From: Oreohelix idahoensis
Taxonomy: Eukaryota; Mollusca; Gastropoda; Stylommatophora; Oreohelicidae
Length of the DNA: 64,000 nt
Direction: 5' to 3'
Assembly: GCA_024509875.1 (NCBI GenBank)
Contig: JAMPIV010000593.1
Location: forward strand, 1 to 64,000
Shown: positions 1 through 9,065 of the stretch, piece by piece
How the letters are laid out: each line of letters begins with the position of its first letter
Numbering within the stretch: position 1 is the first letter of the stretch
Position numbers and translations under genes: made by a program
Notes under the pieces: model-generated
Told to the model about the DNA's origin: nothing
The model's database searches: none
Seen by the model: only the letters and a program-made list of their open reading frames with translations

Positions 1-600
1 TTTTTTTTTTAATATAATTAAATTAATTCCTAATATCCATCATAATAATAATTTATAAAATTAATTATCTTTTTTTTTCATATATTTTAATTATATTTAA
101 TTATATCCATTACAAAACCCCCCCTATACTTTTTCTATCTATCTCAATATTTTTTTTTATTTATTCATTTTTATTTATAATTGTTTCCCCCCCCCCCCCC
201 CCACACCCCCCCCTAACCATTTCTTCTTAATTAATATTATTCTTTTTTTTCCCCCCATTCATTTCATGTTTTACCCCCCCTTACAAGTTTATTCTTCCTC
301 TTATTTTTGTATTTTTATTTTTTTAAAAAATATTTATTTTTTTTTTTTATTTCTTTTAGGGGCTACTGCTATTTAGGTCACATGGTTGACTGTGTGTGTT
401 GTTTTAATTGTTAACATATTTGTTATTTTTAGTGTTATCAACACATTGGGGGCCCCCCCCCCCCCCAATGGTGTATTAGTAAGGGGTTGTGGATGAAGGC
501 GTTCATTGTTTGATGTTTTTTTTTGTATTTGTTAAGATTTTATGTTAATATATATTTGGGTGGGTTTTGCCCCCCCTACTCTCAAACAATGGTTGATTTT
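1..600. repeat. AT-rich low-complexity edge with homopolymer runs
   Basis: The stretch is dominated by T and A runs, with several long C runs (about 188-202 and 456-467) and no reading frame of interest. It may be real low-complexity DNA or a poorly resolved contig edge. Nothing coding is visible. Confidence 0.7.
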
Positions 601-1690
601 CCGAGAAATTAAGGTAATTCCTATTGTATCGATCTTTAGGCTATTCTTCTAGAGGTTTCGTCATTTGTTGGGTCGACTTTTTGCTCGCACTGTGTGCATT
701 ACTCAAAAATGGAGAGAGGTACTTTGACTAGGATTAAGTCACCGGTATCTTTATACCTGAACTAGTTATATATCTATGGGTCGCTCTAGACCAACAAGAC
801 TATTGTCTGTGTTCCAGGATTCGTTATATCAGAGATCACGTCCAAGTCAGATGGTTAGACTTAGGAAGGTTATAAAAGGTCGAGCTGACCTGTAATCCAT
901 GTATGCTACTCACGTGCAGACAGTAAACGGACGTATTGTATACATCTGATCTGCTAGCATCAGGAAGGAATAATTATTATTGTCTATGAACATTAAGGAT
1001 CTGCAGCTGACCACGGTTGCAGAAGTTATATGTATTATTTATCAAGCTTTGCTATGATATTTGTTTTCCATACAACTATTGAGTATTGACTTCTACATGA
1101 CTGTCAGTTAACATGAGTTTGAATGCTGCATTCGTTATACTATGCTGATGATAACATAAGTATCATGACTGTTTTGTGGCGTGCAATAAATGGTATAAAC
1201 CTAAAGCGAAGTTACCATTTTATGACTCTACACGTCATGTTGCCTGTGGTGTACCCTGTGAACTGTTCTACTGCAACACACACAGCAACAATCTAAACCA
1301 GATAAGACATCCACATCTTGCATTGTAATACCTGGTGTCGATAGAGGTGGTAGTTTGACGGCATCCTAATTCCACCCTTATCAGGTGGGTAAGGGTAATC
1401 TTTGGTACCATGGACTCGTACCCTGGACCTGGTTTAGGTATCTGGTAACCGCAACCTGGTTTAGTACTGTGTAACCGCAACCTGGGTGGACTGGAAACAA
1501 TTGAAGTACCGTTAGTGGTTTTCAAGAGCAATCATCTCCCGAGTCTGATGGCCGGTAAGCGTCCATCAGAAATTAAATTAACACAAGGTTAACTACCATT
1601 CATTAACAATGGGTGATCTATTATCTATGAACTACTCCTTCTCAACTGACATTATTGCGTATCTTGAGTTCTCAGTCTCTATCTGGCTGT
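601..1690. other. Unassigned non-coding DNA
   Basis: I see no gene, RNA or known repeat. Around 1425-1485 a short phrase (ctggtttag / gtaaccgcaacctgg) is repeated two or three times as a small local duplication. The frames here are short and lack recognisable domains. Confidence 0.4.
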
Positions 1691-2000
1691 CTGCTTATTT
1701 ACAGCAGTGGTTTTCCCCATGTGGGCAATGAGTTTCACAAACTGTGAGGTAGGGGCTGGGATCATCAAATGGTTGAGAACCACTAGTTCACCTAGTGCCC
1801 ATAGAGCAGTATTTTAATTCTGGGGTCACTGTCAACAATGGTTTGAGAACCACCGGGTAATAGTTTCCTATGCTGCTTTAACCTGTTGGGGTGTCATTGC
1901 TGCCAAGGTCTGAGAACCAATGATTTACATTCTTGCTTACTCGAGCAGTAAATCATGTGGAGGGTAGTCATGGTCTCAAGGCTTGAGAACTGCTGACTTA
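1690..2000. repeat. Diverged ~70-bp tandem repeat with TTGAGAACCAC motif
   Basis: The phrase 'tgagaacca/c' recurs near 1774, 1844, 1911 and 1984, a spacing of about 70 bp, with diverged sequence between. The block opens with 'cagcagtggttttcc' near 1700. The pairing of cagtggtt with ttgagaaccact resembles hAT-type terminal repeats, so this may be an old hAT-derived miniature element. That assignment is inference. Confidence 0.5.
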
Positions 2001-2984
2001 CATTTTGTCAGTCAAGTGGTAAATTCATTAAATAGCTAAATAATTGCAAGCATTCTTAAAGTCCTGGTTCCTGTAGCAAATAACATTCATAAACTGATAA
2101 TAAAATAGTTCTTCAATCATCAAACATGGTATATGCATAGGATTGCATTAAATACATGTAAAGAACCTTCCATAATGAAAAACACATTAATGTCTCTTAA
2201 GTGACAAAGTGAGAAGAAGTGATTGAGAACACTGTTATCAAGTTTCTAGTCTTGACAGAGAACACAGAAGCCTTATAAGAAATAGAAAATAGAAACACCA
2301 CTAATACACTTCTATTTTGCTTGGATCAATATGCAAAATCCCAAGTAACAACAATAATATACATCTATTATGTAACCCTGTCTTATCTGCCAGGCTGTGA
2401 GATAAAGATCAGTAGTTAATTAGGTTTAGGAACTTTGCAAACTCATACATTAGTTTGAGTGATCTGTAAAGATGCAAATAACAGTTATTATCACTGAAAA
2501 TGGAAATGCATTTAAATTTTAACAAAAAGTTACTGCAATAGCAAGCTGTTGATAAACATATGATTATGCATGTTATAAAATCAGCAGTATTAATTAGTTA
2601 GATCTACTTACTTCGCTCAACTGAATTCACTAAGGAATATTTTGCAACAGTAATGCCCACTCTAGGGCCCATAGATTCCCTCTCCTTCGAATAATGGTTA
2701 GCGTTCTAATGCTTAAAATTCCCTCCCAAAATTCCTGCTGTATTTTTAGGTCAACTTCCGGACGTAGCATTGTGTTTTTCACCTTCGTGTTTTTTCACCT
2801 TCGACTTTTGCTGGCTAAGGAACAATTTATTTCCATAGCCATGTGAATCCGCTAGTGAATAGTGAAATCTAAGACTAGCGAGAGAGAGAGACTTTTGGTT
2901 TCTTGTCAAATGATAGGAGAAATTTGTAGAAAGAAAAAAAAAATACACAGAAGAAAAAGTTGGGGAGAGTCATTTTACGTCATA
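2001..2984. other. Unassigned non-coding DNA left of element 1
   Basis: No gene is visible. The sequence is AT-rich with a short GA run near 2880. The homology shared by the two LTR-element copies stops near 2985, and no 3' LTR of copy 1 is found here, so copy 1 is truncated or rearranged at this side. Confidence 0.4.
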
Positions 2985-3162
2985 CTGCAGTACCCTATTG
3001 GTCAGGTGTACTCAGTTTACCTCATATGTGCGGTATAGACCAATCATACTTGTCTCTTTAAGACTAGCAACCGCCGCCATCTTGTTCCGTATAACATATG
3101 CCATGTCTCCTCCAATAGCCTCCTCTCTCCCTATTTCCTCACTATCTCTCCCCATTTCCTCA

Positions 3163-5841
3163 CTACTTCATCTCCAAAAATTTCATTATCATGGCCTCTT
3201 TCGCCTTAAACTTCTCCAACGCAATCTGTTTATCCATATCTTGAGTTTCCTGCCCTCTTGTGACTTCCTCAACACTTTGCTTGTTCTCTACTTCTCTATG
3301 TCCCGCATCTCCACAACTTCTCTCAATCTCTCCACTCCTTACTCCTTCAATCGTTTGCAGTGATTTTTCTCTATGTTCCATTTCTTCCTTTTTCGTGCTC
3401 TCTGAATTTCTTTCAGTTTCTTTACTCTTTAATTTGTCGCTACCTCGACCTCTACTTGTACCTTCTCCATCCTTATTTCTCGTCTTTGACTCCTCGCTAC
3501 TACTAGATCGGTATCTCCTTCGATCCTTAGTAGTTTCTCTACTTCTACTACTGCTTCTATTTGTCTCCTCCTCCTTAGCTTCTCGACTGTTGGATCGGTA
3601 ATCCCTTCGATCCGTATTCCTTCTTCTATCATCCCTTCTATGTCTCAGCCTATCTCGGCTCTTAGATCGGAAATCCCCTCGATCTGTTTTACCTCTTCTT
3701 TCTATACCATTATCTCTCCTATTTTCCTTGCTGGCTCTAGTCTTGGGTCGGTATTTTCTTCGACCCGTCTCCCTACTTGCCTCCATAGTATCTCTACTCT
3801 TCGATCTCACATCCACCTGTTCTACTTGTCTCAACTTTTCGAGGCGTCTTCTATAATCTGATGCATTGTCTGTAGAGGACTCACACCTCTTCGTCTTTTG
3901 TGTACTCCCTTCCTCTATCTCTCTTCTATGGGATCTACGTTTATGTCTGTGACACTTGTCACTCTCCTCAGACGACGTACTGTCTGAGTCACATGACATC
4001 GATACCTCTTCTGGAGTCCTTCTCTGTCTGCTCCGCTTTTGTACATAATTAATCGTTTTCCGACACTTTCCTCGTGTCGGTCTATCGTCCTCTTGTATTT
4101 CCCTGTGTCTGCCTCTCCACTTCGGACGTACTTGCATTTGTGCTGTATTTCTTATCTTCGCGAGTGGCATATTGTATTCTGACGAATCGTCGGATGACGT
4201 ATAATGTCTCTTCTTCCCACGTCTAATGTCTCTTGTCATGTCCTCCTGATCGTCTGTTTGTGTATTGTGTTCCATCTCCTCTTCTTCCTGCTGATTTTCT
4301 TGTTGCCTCTCCGCTTCCTGCATCTGACGTAATTGTTTCTCTTGCTCTGCTAATCTATTTTCTCTCTCTTGCAATCTCTGTACATATTCCATGAGCGGAA
4401 TGTTCTCTTCGCTCTCTGAGTTATCTCTTACATTTCTTAACCTCCTTAATTCTTCTGGTATAGTTCTGTCACCTTTTCCTCTCTCCGACGTTCTCGCCTG
4501 ATCACGCTGTACCTCTTCCTCTTCTTCCTCTATTTCTACCTCTGTCTGCTTTCTCTGTCTATTTCTCCCTGTATCCTGTTTCTTATTTTCCTCGCTTCCT
4601 CTCTCCCGTTCCTCATGTTTGTTTTGTGAATCGTTAAAAATTCCAGATCTTTGGTTTGGGTTTTTAAGTTGTGTATGTATCTCCGCTCTGGTAACAATCT
4701 GACTTCCACCTGTGCCTGGTCTGTATGACTCTTCTGGAGAACTTTCTTCTGATATAGCCTCATCTGTGTCTACTGGTACCACTACATAATGGGTCTTCCT
4801 CTTGTTCTCTTCCTGCGGTGGTATGTCTACAGGTTTCTGCGTTTGTAACCTTAGATATTGTACATGCGCCTTGATGGTTTTATACTGATCTTGTTTCCAT
4901 ATTTGATATGTTGTTTCTGAAAGGCGTCGTAACACCTGCCAATTCGGAATACAGTTCCGGTCTAATTTTCCACTCCTAACGTGGAACACTATGTCTCCCG
5001 GCTTGAATTCCTGTGCAACTGCATTTTTATTCGCATTCCTTTGCCTCCTTTCAAAATCTTTCTTGATGTTCCTTTGTGCTAAGGTGTGTGCTCGGTTCTT
5101 TTCCCTGATCAGTATTTCTATGTCATTTAGCGTAAATACATCATGATGTTTTGTGATAAAGTCTTGAAATATTCTTTTGTTTTCTTTTTCTGTCCGTATC
5201 TGTGACTTCATCTCCTTCATCCTATCCTTCATGTTACCCTGGGGTATATTTCGTCCCTGCATTCTATCTCTTTGTTGCCTGCTTCCAGTATCATAAAACT
5301 TCCTATCCGTATGTCTATCTCTGAAGTAAGGTTGTCGCCCCCTTCCTTGAACCATTTCTATCCTATATACTCGATCGGATGTGTAGTACGGTCTGTGACA
5401 ATTGTTTCTCCATCTGGTGTCTCTTTCTCTGTATTTTATGCGATTGTTTCTATGGCTCCATCTTCTTTCCCTCCACCTGCGTTCCTGTTCTCTACACGCT
5501 AGACAATTACTTGTATTCATATAATCCCATCTTAACTGTTGGCTTTCCCTCCTAGTGTATGTTTTCCTATCTCGGATACCACTATGTCTATCTTTCCTTT
5601 CATTGTAATTATCCTGTCCTTGTCCGCTGCCTTCAGTGTGTGACATGTGTTGTACTCTCCCCACAATGAATCTTCTTGGTATCGTGACATGCTTTGCTGC
5701 TGTGTTGAGTAACATAACTGGAAATTGAGACCTGTTTCCTATTACTACTAACCCCTCCGTCATGTTTATGCACGGTTCATCGCCTATGTCTGCATCCTGG
5801 AATTCCAGTGTTCTGACCGTCTGTCCAATTTTATAATATGG
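3163..5841 (-). CDS. RS/E/R-rich polyprotein segment with post-protease linker and integrase C-terminal remnant (copy 1)
   Basis: The frame stays in phase with gag; the first methionine is at 5763. The first ~50 residues (FPVMLLNTAAKHVTIPRRF, GRV) resemble the linker between protease and RT in Ty3 elements. Next comes an arginine-rich stretch, then at residues ~230-300 NIKKDFERRQRNANKN, FKPGDIVF and a KL...W...Y.I...K.H...LRL pattern, which is the SH3-like C-terminal domain of Ty3 integrases with the usual GPY/F replaced. RT, RNase H and the DDE core are absent. The remaining ~550 residues are E/K/R/Q-rich coiled coil followed by a DRRxYRSxSRE-type repeat resembling SR splicing-factor tails. 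No function is established; nuclear or RNA-binding roles are inference. Confidence 0.75.
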   Translation of the reverse strand, partial: PYYKIGQTVRTLEFQDADIGDEPCINMTEGLVVIGNRSQFPVMLLNTAAKHVTIPRRFIVGRVQHMSHTEGSGQGQDNYNERKDRHSGIRDRKTYTRRESQQLRWDYMNTSNCLACREQERRWRERRWSHRNNRIKYRERDTRWRNNCHRPYYTSDRVYRIEMVQGRGRQPYFRDRHTDRKFYDTGSRQQRDRMQGRNIPQGNMKDRMKEMKSQIRTEKENKRIFQDFITKHHDVFTLNDIEILIREKNRAHTLAQRNIKKDFERRQRNANKNAVAQEFKPGDIVFHVRSGKLDRNCIPNWQVLRRLSETTYQIWKQDQYKTIKAHVQYLRLQTQKPVDIPPQEENKRKTHYVVVPVDTDEAISEESSPEESYRPGTGGSQIVTRAEIHTQLKNPNQRSGIFNDSQNKHEERERGSEENKKQDTGRNRQRKQTEVEIEEEEEEVQRDQARTSERGKGDRTIPEELRRLRNVRDNSESEENIPLMEYVQRLQERENRLAEQEKQLRQMQEAERQQENQQEEEEMEHNTQTDDQEDMTRDIRRGKKRHYTSSDDSSEYNMPLAKIRNTAQMQVRPKWRGRHREIQEDDRPTRGKCRKTINYVQKRSRQRRTPEEVSMSCDSDSTSSEESDKCHRHKRRSHRREIEEGSTQKTKRCESSTDNASDYRRRLEKLRQVEQVDVRSKSRDTMEASRETGRRKYRPKTRASKENRRDNGIERRGKTDRGDFRSKSRDRLRHRRDDRRRNTDRRDYRSNSREAKEEETNRSSSRSRETTKDRRRYRSSSSEESKTRNKDGEGTSRGRGSDKLKSKETERNSESTKKEEMEHREKSLQTIEGVRSGEIERSCGDAGHREVENKQSVEEVTRGQETQDMDKQIALEKFKAKEAMIMKFLEMK

Positions 5842-6162
5842 TTACCTCTTAATTTTTCCTGTGACTATGTTCACCGTATTCGGACGTAAAGTAATCGGCT
5901 TCTGTAATCTTATCACAGATGCGATATGCATATCATCTTGCATGTCAATGTATTCGTCCTGAATCCTTAGCTTCTGTATGTCAAAGTACAATCTTACGCT
6001 GTATTTCTTCATAAAATCTCTGCCTAATATGCAATTCCTTGACATACCTTTCACTATAACAAAAGTTTGCATCAATGACTTCGTTCCAATGTTAAACCGT
6101 AACGTTGACATTCCCATCTCCTTTAACCTTTCACCTGACACTGACGTAAGTTGCATGCATGT
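5842..6162 (-). CDS. Retropepsin C-terminal half (copy 1)
   Basis: The same frame as gag resumes after the 6163 stop. The segment RNCILGRDFMKKYSV is the conserved ILGxDF motif of retrotransposon aspartic proteases, which lies after the flap and near the C-terminus. The frame reaches a second in-frame TAA at 5842-5844 and then continues without a shift into the next segment. The DSGA of the upstream frame and this ILGRDF together make one complete retropepsin domain split by a single stop codon. Its role is cleavage of the polyprotein. Confidence 0.85.
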   Translation of the reverse strand, partial: TCMQLTSVSGERLKEMGMSTLRFNIGTKSLMQTFVIVKGMSRNCILGRDFMKKYSVRLYFDIQKLRIQDEYIDMQDDMHIASVIRLQKPITLRPNTVNIVTGKIKR

Positions 6163-7404
6163 TTATTCCAATTTGGGTGGCTGACGTAGCTGTTTATACA
6201 ACCCAAATCTTAACAAACTAACACTAGCGCCTGAGTCCAAGAGACTTCTGACCTTTCTGTCACCTAATGTTATCAAACAAGAACTCGGATCTGTATGATA
6301 CGTTTCGTTAACTGTTGATATATCTCCATTCTGTTTCCTTATCCTTGGTTTCTTTCCCATAGGTACCTGTTTATTCTCCTGAGACCTATTATTTATCCTA
6401 CCCATGTCAGTCTCCCTCATGTGAGTAGGTCTGCCTTTTCCCTGACTATTGTATCTACTGTACCGAGGTGTCTCGAAAGCCCTCGTGCGGTGCGTGCATG
6501 AGTGTGCTCCTTGTGTGCGGGTGTATTGAGGTTGACACCATGCGTCGTCCCTATCCCTACACATAGCCTGTCGCGGACTATGACAACTAGTTAAACGCGC
6601 AGACCCACTGTTTTGACACATGCGTGGCGGTCTCCATGTACACACGTTAGCTCTGTGTCCCCGTTGATGGCAATTGTAACATTCAATGTCCTGCAACACT
6701 CTGCTACCTGTTTGTTGTCTCATTCCATCACTATTTGATCGATGAACATTATCAACTTCCATAGGTTCTTCTTCATCAAACCTTGCCTGTTCTACTCTCA
6801 ACTCAAACCTTCTCCTTATGTTTTCTTCTGCAATGGCAGAAGCCATAGTGTCTTTTAACGTCTTATGATCTTTCCTTATTAAGTGGAATTTTGTGGCATC
6901 ACTATATAATCCGTCTACGAAGATACCGATCAATTGGTCTTCTATTCCTTGTCTATCTATCGTTTCAGCTGGAAATACATCTTCAATGATGTTAAACATT
7001 CTGTCAGTATACATCTGTATCGTTTCTTCTTTGCTTTGTTTTATCTTTCTAAGTTTCTGCCATCCTAGGTGTACATCTTGTAATTCTCCATATCTCTTCA
7101 CCAATTCATGTTTGAAATCTTGCCATGATTCCTCCGGCACTGTGTCTAACCTTCTTCTAATGAAATCGGCCACTAAATGTGTGCTGGTAAGAAAAGCTAA
7201 CAATCTCTTTTCATTGTCTGAGGCCTGAACTGATAACGAATATCTCTCTATTTGTAAGAGCCAGGTCTTACATTCAGTAGATTTACCTGAAAACGTGTCA
7301 ACATTACCTTTTACAATGGTCAGTTTGCTATTTTTATCTAACTTATTCAATGTCTCAGATAGCTGGCGTAAGACGCCTGCTACAATTTCTGTTCCTTGTT
7401 CCAT
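6163..7404 (-). CDS. gag: Gag polyprotein plus start of retropepsin (copy 1)
   Basis: A 413-codon frame starts at the methionine followed by EQGTEIVAGVLRQL. The first ~210 residues are a helical capsid-like Gag region (tryptophan-rich patches WLLQIERY and WQDFKHELVKRYGEL are typical of Ty3-type retrotransposon Gag). A zinc knuckle CYNCHQRGHRANVC (CX2CX4HX4C) sits near residue 240, followed by a basic region. At the C-terminus the protease active site is visible as LLDSGASVSLL. An in-frame TAA at 6163-6165 interrupts just after the active site; the frame then continues with the rest of the protease. The stop may be inactivating or read through; I cannot tell which. Gag packages RNA in a cytoplasmic particle. 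Confidence 0.88.
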   Translation of the reverse strand: MEQGTEIVAGVLRQLSETLNKLDKNSKLTIVKGNVDTFSGKSTECKTWLLQIERYSLSVQASDNEKRLLAFLTSTHLVADFIRRRLDTVPEESWQDFKHELVKRYGELQDVHLGWQKLRKIKQSKEETIQMYTDRMFNIIEDVFPAETIDRQGIEDQLIGIFVDGLYSDATKFHLIRKDHKTLKDTMASAIAEENIRRRFELRVEQARFDEEEPMEVDNVHRSNSDGMRQQTGSRVLQDIECYNCHQRGHRANVCTWRPPRMCQNSGSARLTSCHSPRQAMCRDRDDAWCQPQYTRTQGAHSCTHRTRAFETPRYSRYNSQGKGRPTHMRETDMGRINNRSQENKQVPMGKKPRIRKQNGDISTVNETYHTDPSSCLITLGDRKVRSLLDSGASVSLLRFGLYKQLRQPPKLE

Positions 7405-8118
7405 TTTAGCCCTAAAAACAAAAAAAAATTATGTTAGTGGGACTTCTTGGGGCTCTGAAAAAAAATTCTCTGGTTAATTATCTTGATGTTATAACAAAAC
7501 AATTGCTATTCACGTAAATCTCTATAACAGAAATATCATGGAAATTACAATACATTCATAAGTTCAAAGTTATACATAAACAATAATTCTCAATAATATC
7601 TAACTAACTAACTACTCTGTATCCGGACGTTGGTTCCTGATGAATGTGTCTTTACTGGACTGTTGACTTGAGTGTGCACACTGTTTTTGTTTCGTTCTTT
7701 CTTCCTTGTTGTCGTCTGTGTTATGAGCGGCTGTTGTTGATACTTGCTACACTGTTCATAGAAGGATCACTTTGGTGTGATGATGTTTGACCCGTACCCG
7801 ACTGTGGAATTAAGTTGTAAAAAGAATGTATCTTCGTCACCGTTGACCTGCGTTCCTTCGTTGACCTTGTCACGCTCGGCTGCTCTTCATAAGTCTCGGC
7901 ACGTAACCGTCTTGTTTTCTTCAATGTTGACTTGAATTCATGCTTCGTTGATCTCGACGTTGTTTTTTTTTTCAATCGCCTGCGTTTTGATAAACACACT
8001 GTTTTGTAACACACGTAATCTTCCCACAAGTGGTCACTGGCACCACAACAAATTGTGCCCGATTATAAATCATACATGAGTTGTCCCACAAGTGGTCACC
8101 GGCACCATAAAGAGAATG
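7405..8118 (-). promoter_or_regulatory. Leader of element copy 1, with duplicated candidate primer-binding motif
   Basis: Between the LTR and the gag start lies about 710 bp. Two near-identical 24-bp motifs (minus strand TGGTGCCRGTGACCACTTG and a few more bases) sit about 63 bp apart, near 8028-8052 and 8086-8107. The copy nearer the LTR starts with TGG about 11 nt inside it, where a tRNA primer site could lie, but I cannot name a matching tRNA and the distance is larger than usual. A short basic frame at 7721-8029 has no recognisable domain and is probably not a gene. Confidence 0.45.
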
Positions 8119-9047
8119 TGTGATAGTTTCATTTGATTCTCAACCCAGATTCTTTTGCTTGTGTGATTGTTGTTATGTTGACCCTTGTGTATGTTCTCGA
8201 CTTAATGATGACCGTAATGTCCTTGTCTTATGCTCAAAGGCAGTGAATATATGTGCCGTACAATGGTGGCTTATCTTGTTCCTGTGTCTACTAAATGAGC
8301 TTACATGAACAGACACTTTAATGTCTTGAATAACTTGACGACTAAAATCTGACACCAAACATTCTTTATTGGTTGTCAACAACACATTCACAATGGCTAT
8401 TTCTGAGCCTGATTATTAATAAATATATATATGAGACTTCATTGTTAACATCACTACATCACTGCTGCACTGGTAAGGAGCTATCGTTATTTATCTCTGG
8501 ATTAACTCAAGTTCTCTGCTGTCTACTTTGGTTCTCTATTTATTAAAGTAAGCTTCGAAGTATTGTCTGGGTAAACTTCCAGTGCTGGTAACTTATTCTT
8601 AGCTATAAACTGTTCCTAGTAAATTGTCTACACGTCCGACACTGGACTACAGTTCTAACACTTTTCTTTGTCTATCCACGCTCGTTAAATATGCGAGTGT
8701 TTACATACCAGGATGAACTGCAGGTGTTATTTGCTGGACACAGCTCGACATGAAAAACTATTTGTTCTGGAAATATCTTGCATCAGTCTTCTTCTCTTCT
8801 TCTCTTCTCTGCACACTGCAGCAGTACCATAAGTAACATGGCACTTCAGCTGTTCATAACATGGTAGATGGTCGTTACGGTTAGTCTAATTTCTAACCCG
8901 CTCTCAGCTGACGACCATTGAAGAGTGACCTCTGCTCTTCCCTTCCTTCACTTATTTCTCGTGCTCCGGTGACGTCAGAGCTAAGTCTTACTACTCAAAA
9001 ATTATTCTTACTTAGTCATATCTCAGTTCTTTCCCTTTCCTATCACA
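8119..9047 (-). repeat. 5' LTR of element copy 1
   Basis: This 929-bp block is the inverted counterpart of 13344-14313. On the minus strand it begins TGTGATAG and ends CTATCACA, a perfect 8-bp short inverted repeat with TG...CA ends as expected for LTRs. Phrases such as the one around 8940-8985 match the plus strand at 13405-13470 in reverse complement. The outer end directly abuts the truncated body of copy 2 at 9048. Confidence 0.85.
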
Positions 9048-9065
9048 CAGTTAAGACGGGATTAT

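Larger units (their letters stand above)
2985..9047 (-). mobile_element. Ty3-like LTR retroelement copy 1: 5' LTR, gag, protease, RS-rich region, no RT
   Basis: Reading on the minus strand: LTR (9047-8119), leader (8118-7405), gag, retropepsin, then a long RS/E-rich frame containing an integrase C-terminal segment, ending at 3163, then about 180 bp of 3' sequence shared with copy 2. No reverse transcriptase, RNase H or integrase DDE core lies between the protease linker and the integrase tail. Copy 2 has the same gene arrangement over their shared part, so this looks like a non-autonomous derivative family rather than a private deletion. The 3' LTR is missing on the left. The gag and protease features are classic; the clade within Ty3 is unknown. 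Confidence 0.85.

Noticed and set aside
3260..3861. Ser/Leu-rich plus-strand frames opposite the RS region (and minus-strand ones at 10349-12824)
   Set aside because: They are antisense shadows of the purine-rich RS coding and 3' region; composition alone explains the lack of stops.
3163..5763. Host SR-splicing-factor gene
   Set aside because: The frame continues in phase from gag and protease and has an integrase tail and an LTR-linked second copy, so the RS region belongs to the retroelement.
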